From Candidatus Scybalocola faecipullorum (lineage in GTDB: Bacteria; Bacillota; Clostridia; Lachnospirales; Lachnospiraceae): a DNA stretch of 64,000 bases. The DNA is taken from NCBI GenBank assembly GCA_018716485.1, contig DVJY01000029.1, positions 1 through 64,000 on the forward strand, in the 5' to 3' direction. Numbering within the stretch: position 1 is the first letter of the stretch; each line of letters begins with the position of its first letter. Below the pieces are notes generated by a model that was not told where the DNA came from, ran no database searches, and saw nothing but the letters and a program-made list of their open reading frames with translations. The translations under genes and the position numbers were made by a program. This document shows, in pieces, positions 53,580-62,623 of the stretch.

Positions 53580-55346
53580 TTACAGGCTGTTAATCCATTC
53601 GTCTAAATGGGATTCGATGATATAAAACGGCGCCGGGCCGAGTTCAAGAATAAAACGGTGAAATTCCTTGGCGTTGAAGCGCTCATCCAGCCCATCCTCG
53701 GCTTTTTGACGAAGACGTTCAAATTCCGCGCCGCCGACAGCGTATGACAGATAGTTGGCCGGAGCCTGTAAAATAATGTCATAAAGCGATTGAATCAGTT
53801 CAGGATCAGAAGAAGCGCCACGGTCTGTTAAATATTGTCCGACTTCCTCGGCAGTCCATTGCTGGTAATGGATGGCAAGATCCAGTCTGGCTGAGAGAAG
53901 CAGCGAATATTTCTGGTTGGCGGCCATGAAAGCGGCAATACTGTCGTCATCATATGCCCAGTCATAGGCAAGCATTTCAATATAAGTCGCCCATCCTTCA
54001 GAATAACCGCTGTAGCTGAGCACGGCGCGTATTTTGTCAGGATGCGTATCTAAAAAGTAAGTCTGCTGATACAGATGTCCCGGGAAGCCTTCGTGGGCCA
54101 GCGTTGTAAAAAGATTGTCGATATTTTTTACGTCTTCGCCTTTTTCACTGTTGATGTAAATCGTATTTTCTTTATAACCATCGATAGGCGGCGTCAAATA
54201 AAAAGCGGGAGAGAGGTATTCACGAAGTGCCTCGTCCACATATTTGACTGTATAAGTGACGTCGGCAGCTTCGGGGAAATCTTCCTGAATATTAGACTGG
54301 AGCTGGGACAATATATCTTCAGGACTGCCCGAAACCGGCGCAGCCGATTCAAAGTCCTGAATGATCTGAGGATTTGACATGGCGATGACGGCCATTGTGG
54401 TAATCTGTTCATCAAGACGCTCATCAATATAATCAATCATTTCCTCAGGAGACATTTGGGTGCCGGTCACAGAGCGGATAAGGGCAGTATAATAATCTTT
54501 GCCCTCCTCAAAGGCGCCGAGACATCCGTTTGAACTGCAATAAGGACGGAGTTCTTCAAGCCCGTCAATCAGCGATTCGTAAGCGGGAATCACATATGTC
54601 ATGACGGCATCTTCATTTTGCTGCATAAAATCCGCCTTTGTCTGTGCGTCCAGTCCGGGCAGCTCATCGTCCAGCTTTCCGGAAAATGTGGTCACTAAAA
54701 GATTGTTTTCGGGATTGTCAATAAAGCTCTGGCACTGGTCGATGACATTATTAAGAATATTTTCTGTCATAAAAGTGCCGGCTTGTGCCTTTTCCTGTTC
54801 AAAGCCGAGAAGATGGTCAAAATAATCCGGTGTGTCTTTGAGCAATTCCATATAGTGAGATACATCTTCTTCATCATAAAAGGTATATTCATTTAAGAGG
54901 ACAGGAAGCATGGCCTGATCTCCGTTGAGCGGATTGATCGGCTCTGACAGCAGTGTATATTGGGAAAGTGTTTCATTGGTTTTCAGTGTATCTATTAAAA
55001 TTTCCCGAATCAGCTGTTCATCGCTGCTTAATGAAGAAGGCTCGATTGCTTCAAGTGTTTGCAGAAGGGATTCATATTCTGACTGGACATCTTCAGAATC
55101 CGTTTCATAAGGACGGCCAAATGTGTAAGTATCCATCTCAATGCCGTAATCTTCCGGATTTTTGATCAGATAGTTGGCAGTGATGGCATCAGAAGTAACA
55201 GTTTCTTTAAAAAGTGTGTCTGTGATCTGGCTCAGTGTGTCTGAACCTGTTGAATGGCCGGATACAGGCGCGCTGCATCCGCTGAAAATACAGCATACGC
55301 ATACGGCCGCCAAAGGCAGAGACAGTTTTTTCTTTATATTATGCAT
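53580..55346 (-). CDS. DUF885-family lipoprotein (putative metallopeptidase)
   Basis: A 588-aa exported lipoprotein with signal peptide and lipobox SGCS (Cys about residue 24). The DUF885 domain shows the zinc-type motif AHEGFPGHLYQQ and later GYSEGWATYIEML, which carry the His-Glu-xxx-His and Glu ligands expected of a metallopeptidase; the family is uncharacterised for the most part. ATG 55346 is preferred over 55361 because AAAGGAG lies between them. It is a single-gene unit between nrdJ and the bce module. Peptide or cell-wall-linked hydrolysis is a guess. Confidence 0.82.
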   Translation of the reverse strand: MHNIKKKLSLPLAAVCVCCIFSGCSAPVSGHSTGSDTLSQITDTLFKETVTSDAITANYLIKNPEDYGIEMDTYTFGRPYETDSEDVQSEYESLLQTLEAIEPSSLSSDEQLIREILIDTLKTNETLSQYTLLSEPINPLNGDQAMLPVLLNEYTFYDEEDVSHYMELLKDTPDYFDHLLGFEQEKAQAGTFMTENILNNVIDQCQSFIDNPENNLLVTTFSGKLDDELPGLDAQTKADFMQQNEDAVMTYVIPAYESLIDGLEELRPYCSSNGCLGAFEEGKDYYTALIRSVTGTQMSPEEMIDYIDERLDEQITTMAVIAMSNPQIIQDFESAAPVSGSPEDILSQLQSNIQEDFPEAADVTYTVKYVDEALREYLSPAFYLTPPIDGYKENTIYINSEKGEDVKNIDNLFTTLAHEGFPGHLYQQTYFLDTHPDKIRAVLSYSGYSEGWATYIEMLAYDWAYDDDSIAAFMAANQKYSLLLSARLDLAIHYQQWTAEEVGQYLTDRGASSDPELIQSLYDIILQAPANYLSYAVGGAEFERLRQKAEDGLDERFNAKEFHRFILELGPAPFYIIESHLDEWINSL

Positions 55347-55391
55347 AACGGCTCCTTTCACCGCTGCTTTCGGCTGGCGGTATTAATAGTT

Positions 55392-55431
55392 TAGCCGGAA
55401 AACATACATTCATGCATATGATTTCCGGCTA
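55392..55431. terminator. Hairpin between nrdJ and the DUF885 gene
   Basis: TAGCCGGAAA (55392-55401) pairs with TTTCCGGCTA (55422-55431) with further partial pairing inside. On the plus strand it is followed by TTTT; on the minus strand, the sense of both neighbours, only AAAC follows. It may still end nrdJ transcription. Confidence 0.45.
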
Positions 55432-55460
55432 TTTTCTTATAGAAGATTTATAAAGTTAGA

Positions 55461-57737
55461 TTAGAAACATTTGCTCCAGCCGCAGCTCTTGCAGACATTG
55501 CATCCGCCCTCAAAAACCAGCGGTTCGCCGCACTGCGGACAGAGGATACTCTCTTTATTAATATTTTTTACAGCTTTAGGCTTCGGAGCTTTTTTCGGCG
55601 GCTGTTTCTTCGGTTCTGTGCCGTTTTTTTCAGCCAATTCTCTCTGAACTTCATTATACATATCCAAAAGCGCATTGCCTACGGCCATCGGACAGCAGGA
55701 GCCTTTGCTTGTATCCTGTTTAGTCGCGCGGCGGACCGTATAAGACGGGCATGATCCGGTAGAGTTTAACTGGTCAATAATTGTATAAATATCAATGCCG
55801 CCGCGGGCGCTGATGGAAATCATACGGGACAGGCCGATCATAAAGTTATTGCATCCGCCGGTAGAGCCTTTGCTCAGATAAGTTTCCAGCAAAGCCCCGG
55901 TGTTCGGATCAAAGAGGGCAATACAGTGAAGACTTCCGCATCCGGTAATCAACTTGCGCTTCTTGCCAATGACATCATCGGTGACAAGAATGATTTCGCC
56001 GCGGCCCAGACCGTCTCCGGCAGTCACACTTTTTGGCTTCTCATCAGAAGATAAAATACCTGTGCGCTTGCATCCGTCTCTGTAAATAGTTACGCCCTTT
56101 AAGCCGCAGTCATAAGCATACATATACAGACTTTCAGTTTCTTCCACAGTGAAAGAATTCGGCACATTGACTGTCGAACTGATGGAAGCGTCGATATGCT
56201 GCTGCCATGCAGCCTGCATATTGATCCGCTGGCGATAATCCAATGTCATGGCTGTTACAAAATATGACGGCAGATGGGAGTCATCGCTGATGTTAAAGTC
56301 AAGCATGAACTGCTTAACAATCGGTGTATACACTTTATAATAAACGTCCGTGCCGTGGAGCGATTCGGTCTTTCTTTCATAGAAGTTGGCGTAAATCGGT
56401 TCAATACCGCCGGAAATACCAAGCATTGTTGAAAGAGTGCCTGTTGGCGCGATGGTCAGCAGCTGGGAATTTCGCAGACCGTATTTTTTCACCAGCTCGA
56501 TGGTGCCTTCGGATGTGTTGGCCTTAAAGAAAGGTGTGGACATAATTTCCTCGATGTTGCACTTCGGATAAGCGCCGTGCTTTTTGGCAAGCATGGCGGA
56601 AGCGGCGATGGCAGAATCTGCCATGGCAAAGCCGATACGGTCGCATAATTCTACGGCATCAGCTTCACCGTAAGTCAGACCAAGTTTTAAAAGCATATCT
56701 GCAAGACCCATGATGCCAAGACCGATCTGGCGCCATGCGGCAACACTTTCCTGCTGCTCTTTGAGCGGATGCAGCGGCAGGCCTTCTTCAAGTACGTCAT
56801 TGAGAGCGCCTACACAAGTTTTCACGCATTTTTTAAACTCTGCAAAGTCAAAAGAAGCATTGTCCGTAAACGGATTGATGACAAATTCTGAAAGGTTCAT
56901 GCTGCCCAGAAGACAACTTCCGCCTGCCGGCAGCGGTTCTTCTGCGCAGGGATTGACGCCGGCATAAGAAAATTCCTTTGTGTTGGAAAGTAAATTCCAT
57001 GAGCAGATTCTGTCCCAGAAAAGGGCGCCCGGTTCCGCGTAGTCCCAGTTGGTTTCCGCAATATGATGGAAAAGATCTCTGGCGTTGACAAGACGTTCAA
57101 TTTTTTCACCGGTTTCCTTGCGTGTGAAATGGAGCAAATATTCTTTGTTGGCTTTGACTGCCTCCATAAATTCGTGATCAATACGTACAGAGATATTGGC
57201 CTTTGTAACTTTATTTAAATCTGTTTTCAGATTGATAAATTCTTCCACATCCGGATGGGAACAATCGATGGAAATCATGAGCGCGCCCCGGCGCCCGTTC
57301 TGTCCGATCAGCTCAGTCACAAGGGAGTACAGTTCCATAAAAGAAACGGAACCGCTTGTATGTTTGGCCGCATTGTTGATGCGTGCGCCTCTCGGACTTA
57401 ATTTGGAAATGTCTACGCCGCATCCGCCGCCGTAGCTGTAAGTTCTCGCCAGTTTAGTCGCACATTCAAAAATACTTTCAATTTCATCTTCCGGCGGTTC
57501 AATGACATAGCAGTTGGACAGGCTGACTTTTTTGCCTTTATTTTGCAGACCTCTGTTTGAAAGAATTCTTCCGCCGAATAAAAACTTTTTGTTTTTTACA
57601 AGATTAATGACCTCGCTGTCGCCGCCGCAGATACGGTCAAGCCACGCCTCAAAGTCTTCGCCTTCATAGCAGTATTTGTTTTTCCAAATGTCAATACCCA
57701 GCTGATTATCCTCGCCGAGCCACTCTTTTTCAGTCAT
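55461..57737 (-). CDS. nrdJ: Adenosylcobalamin-dependent ribonucleotide reductase (class II)
   Basis: A 758-aa enzyme reducing ribonucleotides to deoxyribonucleotides with coenzyme B12, so it works with or without oxygen. Signatures are SNCYVIEPPEDEIESIFECA at the start of the barrel, NPCAEEPLPAGGSC with the active-site Cys and Glu, GISGGIEPIYANFYERKTES and a C-terminal zinc-ribbon-like CPQCGEPLVFEGGCNVCKSC. ATG 57737 follows AAAGGAG; an in-frame ATG at 57812 lies in the promoter region. Two NrdR-like boxes overlap and follow the promoter. No cobalamin riboswitch is visible. Confidence 0.93.
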   Translation of the reverse strand: MTEKEWLGEDNQLGIDIWKNKYCYEGEDFEAWLDRICGGDSEVINLVKNKKFLFGGRILSNRGLQNKGKKVSLSNCYVIEPPEDEIESIFECATKLARTYSYGGGCGVDISKLSPRGARINNAAKHTSGSVSFMELYSLVTELIGQNGRRGALMISIDCSHPDVEEFINLKTDLNKVTKANISVRIDHEFMEAVKANKEYLLHFTRKETGEKIERLVNARDLFHHIAETNWDYAEPGALFWDRICSWNLLSNTKEFSYAGVNPCAEEPLPAGGSCLLGSMNLSEFVINPFTDNASFDFAEFKKCVKTCVGALNDVLEEGLPLHPLKEQQESVAAWRQIGLGIMGLADMLLKLGLTYGEADAVELCDRIGFAMADSAIAASAMLAKKHGAYPKCNIEEIMSTPFFKANTSEGTIELVKKYGLRNSQLLTIAPTGTLSTMLGISGGIEPIYANFYERKTESLHGTDVYYKVYTPIVKQFMLDFNISDDSHLPSYFVTAMTLDYRQRINMQAAWQQHIDASISSTVNVPNSFTVEETESLYMYAYDCGLKGVTIYRDGCKRTGILSSDEKPKSVTAGDGLGRGEIILVTDDVIGKKRKLITGCGSLHCIALFDPNTGALLETYLSKGSTGGCNNFMIGLSRMISISARGGIDIYTIIDQLNSTGSCPSYTVRRATKQDTSKGSCCPMAVGNALLDMYNEVQRELAEKNGTEPKKQPPKKAPKPKAVKNINKESILCPQCGEPLVFEGGCNVCKSCGWSKCF

Positions 57738-57763
57738 ACTTATGCTCCTTTTCTTTCTGTTTA

Positions 57764-57779
57764 TTTCAATATATAGTGT
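57764..57779. promoter_or_regulatory. NrdR-like box 2
   Basis: On the minus strand ACACTATATATTGAAA, matching 12 of 16 positions of ACACTATATATAGTGT. It lies between the predicted transcript start and the nrdJ gene, 43 bases (about four helical turns) from box 1. Confidence 0.5.
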
Positions 57780-57800
57780 TTGTAATTGGATACCTGTAGA

Positions 57801-57829
57801 ATCATACCACAATATATGGTTGATGACAA
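57801..57829 (-). promoter_or_regulatory. Promoter of nrdJ
   Basis: On the minus strand TTGTCA (57829-57824), 17-base spacer, TATGAT (57806-57801). NrdR-like box 1 fills the spacer. Confidence 0.65.
57807..57822. promoter_or_regulatory. NrdR-like box 1
   Basis: On the minus strand CAACCATATATTGTGG, matching about 11 of 16 consensus positions with the central ATATAT kept. Binding here would block RNA polymerase. Confidence 0.45.
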
Positions 57830-57977
57830 GAGGGAATCATTACAAACAAAACAAATGGCACGGTCTCAAAATATCATTTTGATTTTTGAAACAGAGGATT
57901 ATATTGATAAAACACTGGATGTGCGATATAATGCGTTTATGAATGTTTGAAATTGATTTGAGAAAGAGGAATGAATG

Positions 57978-59939
57978 ATGGCAAAGAAACCGTATTATAT
58001 TACGACAGCGATTGCCTACACATCAGGCAAACCCCATATCGGCAATACTTATGAAGCTGTACTTGCCGACAGTATCGCGCGCTTTAAACGTCAGCAGGGG
58101 TATGATGTCCGTTTTCAGACAGGAACAGATGAACATGGACAAAAAATTGAAATCAAAGCAGAAGAAGCCGGCGTGACGCCAAAGGCTTTCGTGGACAATG
58201 TTTCCGGAGAAATTAAAAATATATGGGATCTGATGAATACGTCCTACGATAAGTTTATCCGCACCACGGATGAATACCATGAAAAACAAGTGCAGAAAAT
58301 TTTCAAAAAACTTTACGATCAGGGCGATATTTATAAAGGCTATTATGAGGGCAAATACTGTACGCCGTGTGAATCATTTTTCACAGAGAGCCAGCTTGTA
58401 GACGGCAAATGTCCGGATTGCGGCCGTGAAGTTGTCGACGCAAAAGAGGAAGCTTATTTCTTCAGACTGAGCAAATATGCAGACCGTCTGATCGCATATA
58501 TTAATGAACATCCTGAGTTCATTCAGCCGGAATCCAGAAAGAATGAGATGATGAACAATTTCCTTATCCCGGGGCTTCAGGATCTTTGTGTGTCCAGAAC
58601 CAGTTTCTCATGGGGTATTCCAGTGGATTTTGATCCAAAACATGTGGTTTATGTGTGGATTGACGCGCTGAGCAACTATATTACGGGACTTGGCTATGAT
58701 GTGGACGGCAATAACGACGCATTGTTTGAAAAATACTGGCCGGCGGATCTGCATTTGATCGGCAAGGATATTATCCGTTTCCATACAATTTACTGGCCGA
58801 TCATGCTGATGGCGCTTGGTCTGCCGCTGCCAAAGCAAGTCTTCGGCCATCCGTGGCTGCTTGTGGGCGAAGGAAAGATGAGCAAATCCAAGGGCAATGT
58901 GATTTACGCTGATGATCTGGTCAATATGTTCGGCGTGGATGCGGTGCGTTATTTTGTTCTCCATGAGATGCCGTTTGACAATGACGGTTCTATTACATGG
59001 GAACTGATGGTTGAGCGCATGAATTCAGATCTTGCCAACATTTTAGGCAATCTGGTCAACCGGACGATTTCCATGACCAATAAATATTTTGGAGGCATCG
59101 TTTCCAATCCGGGTATATCAGAGCCGGTGGATGATGATCTGAAAGCTGTAGCTATGGCTATGCCGCAGCGTGTTGCTGAGAAGATGGACAAACTGCGTGT
59201 GGCAGATGCGATTACAGAAGTATTTACACTGCTGCGCCGCTGCAATAAATATATTGATGAGACAGAACCTTGGGTACTTGCAAAAGACGAAGCTAAAAAG
59301 GATCGTCTGGCGACAGTGCTCTATAACCTGATGGAAGGCATCCGTATCGCCGCTGTCTGCCTTGAAGCTTTTCTGCCGCAGACGTCGGAAAAAATACTGG
59401 ATCAGCTGAATACAAAAGAAAGAGCTTACGAAAATCTGGATACATTCGGTCGTCTGGAAACAGGTATTAAGATTACGGAAAAACCGGAAATTTTATTTGC
59501 CCGTCTGGATATGAAAGAAGTGCTGGAAAAAGTAGAGCAGATGCATCAGGCCGCAGCCAAAGAAAATGGAGCGGAAGCTGCAGAGGAAGAAGGTATTGAT
59601 ATTGAGCCGAAGCCGGAGATCACATTTGATGATTTTTCCAAGCTGCAATTTCAGGTTGGAGAGATTATTGCCTGCGAACCGGTGAAAAAGTCTAAAAAGC
59701 TGCTCTGCTCACAGGTAAAGATCGGCAGTCAGGTCAAACAGATTGTTTCAGGCATTAAAGCTCACTATACACCGGAAGAGATGGTCGGCAAAAAAGTTAT
59801 GGTCGTTGTGAATCTGAAACCGGCCAAACTGGCAGGCGTTTTATCCGAAGGTATGCTTTTATGCGCAGAAGATGCGGACGGCAATCTGTCATTGATGGTG
59901 CCGGAGAAAAATATGCCGTCAGGCGCTGAAATCTGCTGA
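57978..59939 (+). CDS. metG: Methionyl-tRNA synthetase
   Basis: A 653-aa class I synthetase charging tRNA-Met. The HIGH motif appears as PHIGN, the KMSKS loop as GKMSKSKGN, and a four-Cys zinc knuckle as CTPCESFF...CPDCGR. The C-terminus carries an EMAP/Arc1-type tRNA-binding domain (DFSKLQFQVGEIIACEPVKK). ATG 57978 (seven bases from AGAGGA) is preferred over the adjacent ATG 57975. It is followed by a membrane channel gene after 20 bases. Confidence 0.95.
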   Translation: MAKKPYYITTAIAYTSGKPHIGNTYEAVLADSIARFKRQQGYDVRFQTGTDEHGQKIEIKAEEAGVTPKAFVDNVSGEIKNIWDLMNTSYDKFIRTTDEYHEKQVQKIFKKLYDQGDIYKGYYEGKYCTPCESFFTESQLVDGKCPDCGREVVDAKEEAYFFRLSKYADRLIAYINEHPEFIQPESRKNEMMNNFLIPGLQDLCVSRTSFSWGIPVDFDPKHVVYVWIDALSNYITGLGYDVDGNNDALFEKYWPADLHLIGKDIIRFHTIYWPIMLMALGLPLPKQVFGHPWLLVGEGKMSKSKGNVIYADDLVNMFGVDAVRYFVLHEMPFDNDGSITWELMVERMNSDLANILGNLVNRTISMTNKYFGGIVSNPGISEPVDDDLKAVAMAMPQRVAEKMDKLRVADAITEVFTLLRRCNKYIDETEPWVLAKDEAKKDRLATVLYNLMEGIRIAAVCLEAFLPQTSEKILDQLNTKERAYENLDTFGRLETGIKITEKPEILFARLDMKEVLEKVEQMHQAAAKENGAEAAEEEGIDIEPKPEITFDDFSKLQFQVGEIIACEPVKKSKKLLCSQVKIGSQVKQIVSGIKAHYTPEEMVGKKVMVVVNLKPAKLAGVLSEGMLLCAEDADGNLSLMVPEKNMPSGAEIC

Positions 59940-59959
59940 TGCTCCGGTAAGAGAAAGAG

Positions 59960-60601
59960 ATGGCATCGTGGATTGAATTTTTTATAGAAATTATCGGAAC
60001 CGTGGCGTTTGCCTCCTCAGGCGCGCTGACGGGCATTCATAAAAATATGGATATTTTCGGCGTCAACGTCCTTGGCATCACGACGGCCATCGGAGGCGGG
60101 ATTATCCGGGATATTATTCTCGGAATCCATCCGCCCGGGACGTTTCGCGATCCGATTTATGTGCTTGTCTCCATAGTTACGGCGACGCTGCTGTTTATTG
60201 TTGTATATTATAACCGGCAATTACTTGAAAGCCGTATGATGGCGGCCTATGACAAAGTCATGATGACGATGGATGCTGTCGGACTTGGTGCTTTTACAGT
60301 CATAGGTATTTATACAGCAGTCAGCCACGACCGTGCAGCAAGTCCGTTTCTGCTTATTTTTGTCGGTATGATTACTGGAATCGGCGGAGGTATGCTCAGA
60401 GATGTAATGGCAAAGGAGACGCCATTTGTACTTGTTAAACATATTTACGCGGTAGCATCGCTGGCCGGAGCTCTCGTGTGCATCGGTCTGATGGAACTGA
60501 CGGACAGCAGTTCATTGTCGATGATTGCCGGCGGAACAGTTGTTATTATAATCCGGATGATGGCAGCCCATTATCGATGGAATCTGCCGAGAATTCGATA
60601 A
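59960..60601 (+). CDS. TRIC-like (UPF0126) membrane protein
   Basis: A 213-aa protein with seven hydrophobic helices and the duplicated glycine motifs GITTAIGGGIIRDIILG and GMITGIGGGMLRDVMAKE of the trimeric intracellular cation channel/UPF0126 family. Characterised bacterial relatives form monovalent cation channels; related proteins in some bacteria affect glycine uptake. ATG 59960 follows AAGAGAAAGAG, 20 bases after metG. Ends at a terminator. Physiological role unknown here. Confidence 0.85.
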   Translation: MASWIEFFIEIIGTVAFASSGALTGIHKNMDIFGVNVLGITTAIGGGIIRDIILGIHPPGTFRDPIYVLVSIVTATLLFIVVYYNRQLLESRMMAAYDKVMMTMDAVGLGAFTVIGIYTAVSHDRAASPFLLIFVGMITGIGGGMLRDVMAKETPFVLVKHIYAVASLAGALVCIGLMELTDSSSLSMIAGGTVVIIIRMMAAHYRWNLPRIR

Positions 60602-60632
60602 CAATTTTCTGAAGAAAAACTTAAATTTACTC

Positions 60633-60668
60633 AAAAGGCGTGATTTCGGTTGAAGTGACGCCTTTTTT
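60633..60668 (+). terminator. Terminator after metG-TRIC operon
   Basis: AAAAGGCGT (60633-60641) pairs with ACGCCTTTT (60658-60666) and runs into TT, giving a typical A/T-flanked stem. Confidence 0.8.
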
Positions 60669-60702
60669 AATGGTAAAATCAGTAGGGTAAGGAGGTAACC
60701 CA

Positions 60703-61482
60703 ATGATTTTTGATTCACATGCACATTATGATGATGCAAAATTTGATGAAGACAGAGCACAGCTTCTGAACAGTATGGCCGCCTGCGGCATCGGCTATAT
60801 TGTCAATGTGGGCGCAGATCTTGAGTCCACAAAGAGAAGCCTTTTGCTGGCAGAGCAATATCCTTTCATTTATGCGGCCTGCGGCGTGCATCCCAGCGAT
60901 GCGGTCCAGCTTGATGAGATTGAAGATGGTTTTGATCAGCTGAGGAAATACTGCAGTCATGAAAAATGTGTCGCTGTCGGAGAGATCGGGCTGGATTACT
61001 ACTGGGATAAGGAAGATGACGTGCGCAGCCGTCAGAAATATTGGTTTGAGCAGCAGCTCCTCCTTTCAAAGGAGATGAATCTGCCGATCATTATCCATTC
61101 AAGAGATGCGGCCAAAGATACGCTGGATATGATGAAATCTCAGGCCGGTCAGGGGACCAGGGGTGTGATGCACTGCTTTTCCTATTCTGTGGAAATTGCG
61201 AGAGAATATTTGAACATGGGGTATTATCTGGGGATCGGAGGCGTTGTGACATTTGCCAATGCCAAGGCGATCAAAGAAGTTGTCCGCTATGCGCCGATCG
61301 AGCAGATACTTCTTGAAACAGACTGCCCTTATCTGGCGCCGGTACCCAATCGAGGCAAGAGAAATTCTTCATTGAATCTCCCTTATGTTGCCGAAATGAT
61401 CGCAGAGCTGAAACATATGCATAAAGAAGATGTAGTTGATATAACATGTAAAAACGCAAAAAATATGTACGGCATTGCCTGA
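60703..61482 (+). CDS. tatD: TatD-family metal-dependent hydrolase
   Basis: A 259-aa amidohydrolase-fold nuclease. Metal ligands are visible in IFDSHAHYDD, AVGEIGLDYYWD, PIIIHSRDA, GVMHCFSYS and LLETDCPYLAP. Relatives act as 3'-5' DNA exonucleases or deoxyribonucleases. ATG 60703 follows AAGGAGGT. It is followed at short distance by a secreted trigger-factor-like lipoprotein. In Clostridia this gene often sits downstream of metG, as it does here. Confidence 0.92.
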   Translation: MIFDSHAHYDDAKFDEDRAQLLNSMAACGIGYIVNVGADLESTKRSLLLAEQYPFIYAACGVHPSDAVQLDEIEDGFDQLRKYCSHEKCVAVGEIGLDYYWDKEDDVRSRQKYWFEQQLLLSKEMNLPIIIHSRDAAKDTLDMMKSQAGQGTRGVMHCFSYSVEIAREYLNMGYYLGIGGVVTFANAKAIKEVVRYAPIEQILLETDCPYLAPVPNRGKRNSSLNLPYVAEMIAELKHMHKEDVVDITCKNAKNMYGIA

Positions 61483-61513
61483 AGGCGGCCGGCTTGAATT
61501 GGAGGTAACTGAC

Positions 61514-62623
61514 ATGAAAAAATGGATGACAGCCGCTGTGTGTATGACAGCCGCTGTAATGCTTTTGACAGGGTGCAGCAATACCCAAAAGGCTGATGAC
61601 AGCAGCGGGGAGACCATAGACGCAATGGCGGAGCCGGATTTGGACGATTTAAATATTGAACTTGGAAACTACAAGGGAATCCAGGTGACTGTGCCGGCGA
61701 TTGCCGATATTACTGATGCAGATGTGGAAACTCAGCTGCAGTCTATGGTAGACAACGGCACGGAAGTGATTGAAGTGACAGACAGAGCTGTTGCCGACGG
61801 CGATCTTGTGAATATTGATTATCAGGGATATTTGGATGGCACCGCCATTTCCGAAGAAAAGGAAACCGATTACAATGTTCTGATCGGTTCAGGTGTATTC
61901 TTTAACGGAGCCGAACAGGAATTGGTCGGCGTGATGCCCGGACAAACGAAGGAAGTCAATATAACATTTCCGGAAGGCTATCCAAATGAATCACTGGCAG
62001 GCAAAGACGCGGTTTATGAAGTTACTGTGAATTATATTCAGGAAGAGGGCAGCGCCGAGCTGACCGATGAATATGTTCAATCCATTACAGATGGTGAATG
62101 TCAGACTGTCGATGAGTATAAGACGATGCTCAAAGAGGATATGCAGGCAGGCATTGACGCACAGAAAGAACTTCTGGCACAGCAGGCGGTATGGGATCAG
62201 CTGATCGCAGATACCGTTGTTGAAAATTATCCGGAAGATTTGCTGAAAGCAAAAGAAGAGGCCTATAAGCAGAATGATCAGGAAGGGGCCGAACTGGAAG
62301 GCATTTCCTTTGAAGATTATGTGGAACAAAATTTGAACATGACATTGGATGAGTATAATCAGGAAGTATCTGTGCAGGTGGGCAATGCAGCTAAAAAGCA
62401 GGTCATTGCTGAAGCTATTGCCAGAGAAGAAGGACTGACCATTGATACATTAAGCGATGACGACTGGCAGGAAGCAGCCCGGTGGTACGGATATGACAAT
62501 ATTGACCAGTTAAAGGAAAATTATACAGAACAAGAGGTTAAAAACGATCTGACGATTCAGCGGGTGACAGATTTATTGATGGAGACAGCCGTTGTCGAAG
62601 AGAGTGCGGAGGAACAGCAGTGA
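61514..62623 (+). CDS. Trigger-factor-like peptidyl-prolyl isomerase lipoprotein
   Basis: A 369-aa exported lipoprotein: signal peptide MKKWMTAAVCMTAAVMLL, lipobox LTGC (Cys about residue 21). Residues ~90-185 form a trigger-factor-type FKBP domain (DGDLVNIDYQGYLDGTAI; GSGVFFNGAEQELVGVMPGQ), followed by a trigger-factor C-terminal chaperone region (TDEYVQSI to the end). The ribosome-binding N-domain of cytosolic trigger factor is missing. ATG 61514 follows TTGGAGGT. It should fold proteins on the outer face of the membrane, a role usually filled by PrsA. Its end overlaps the next gene by four bases. Confidence 0.82.
   Translation: MKKWMTAAVCMTAAVMLLTGCSNTQKADDSSGETIDAMAEPDLDDLNIELGNYKGIQVTVPAIADITDADVETQLQSMVDNGTEVIEVTDRAVADGDLVNIDYQGYLDGTAISEEKETDYNVLIGSGVFFNGAEQELVGVMPGQTKEVNITFPEGYPNESLAGKDAVYEVTVNYIQEEGSAELTDEYVQSITDGECQTVDEYKTMLKEDMQAGIDAQKELLAQQAVWDQLIADTVVENYPEDLLKAKEEAYKQNDQEGAELEGISFEDYVEQNLNMTLDEYNQEVSVQVGNAAKKQVIAEAIAREEGLTIDTLSDDDWQEAARWYGYDNIDQLKENYTEQEVKNDLTIQRVTDLLMETAVVEESAEEQQ

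Noticed and set aside
57738..57960. Cobalamin riboswitch upstream of nrdJ
   Set aside because: No B12-box-like sequence; NrdR-like boxes explain the region better.
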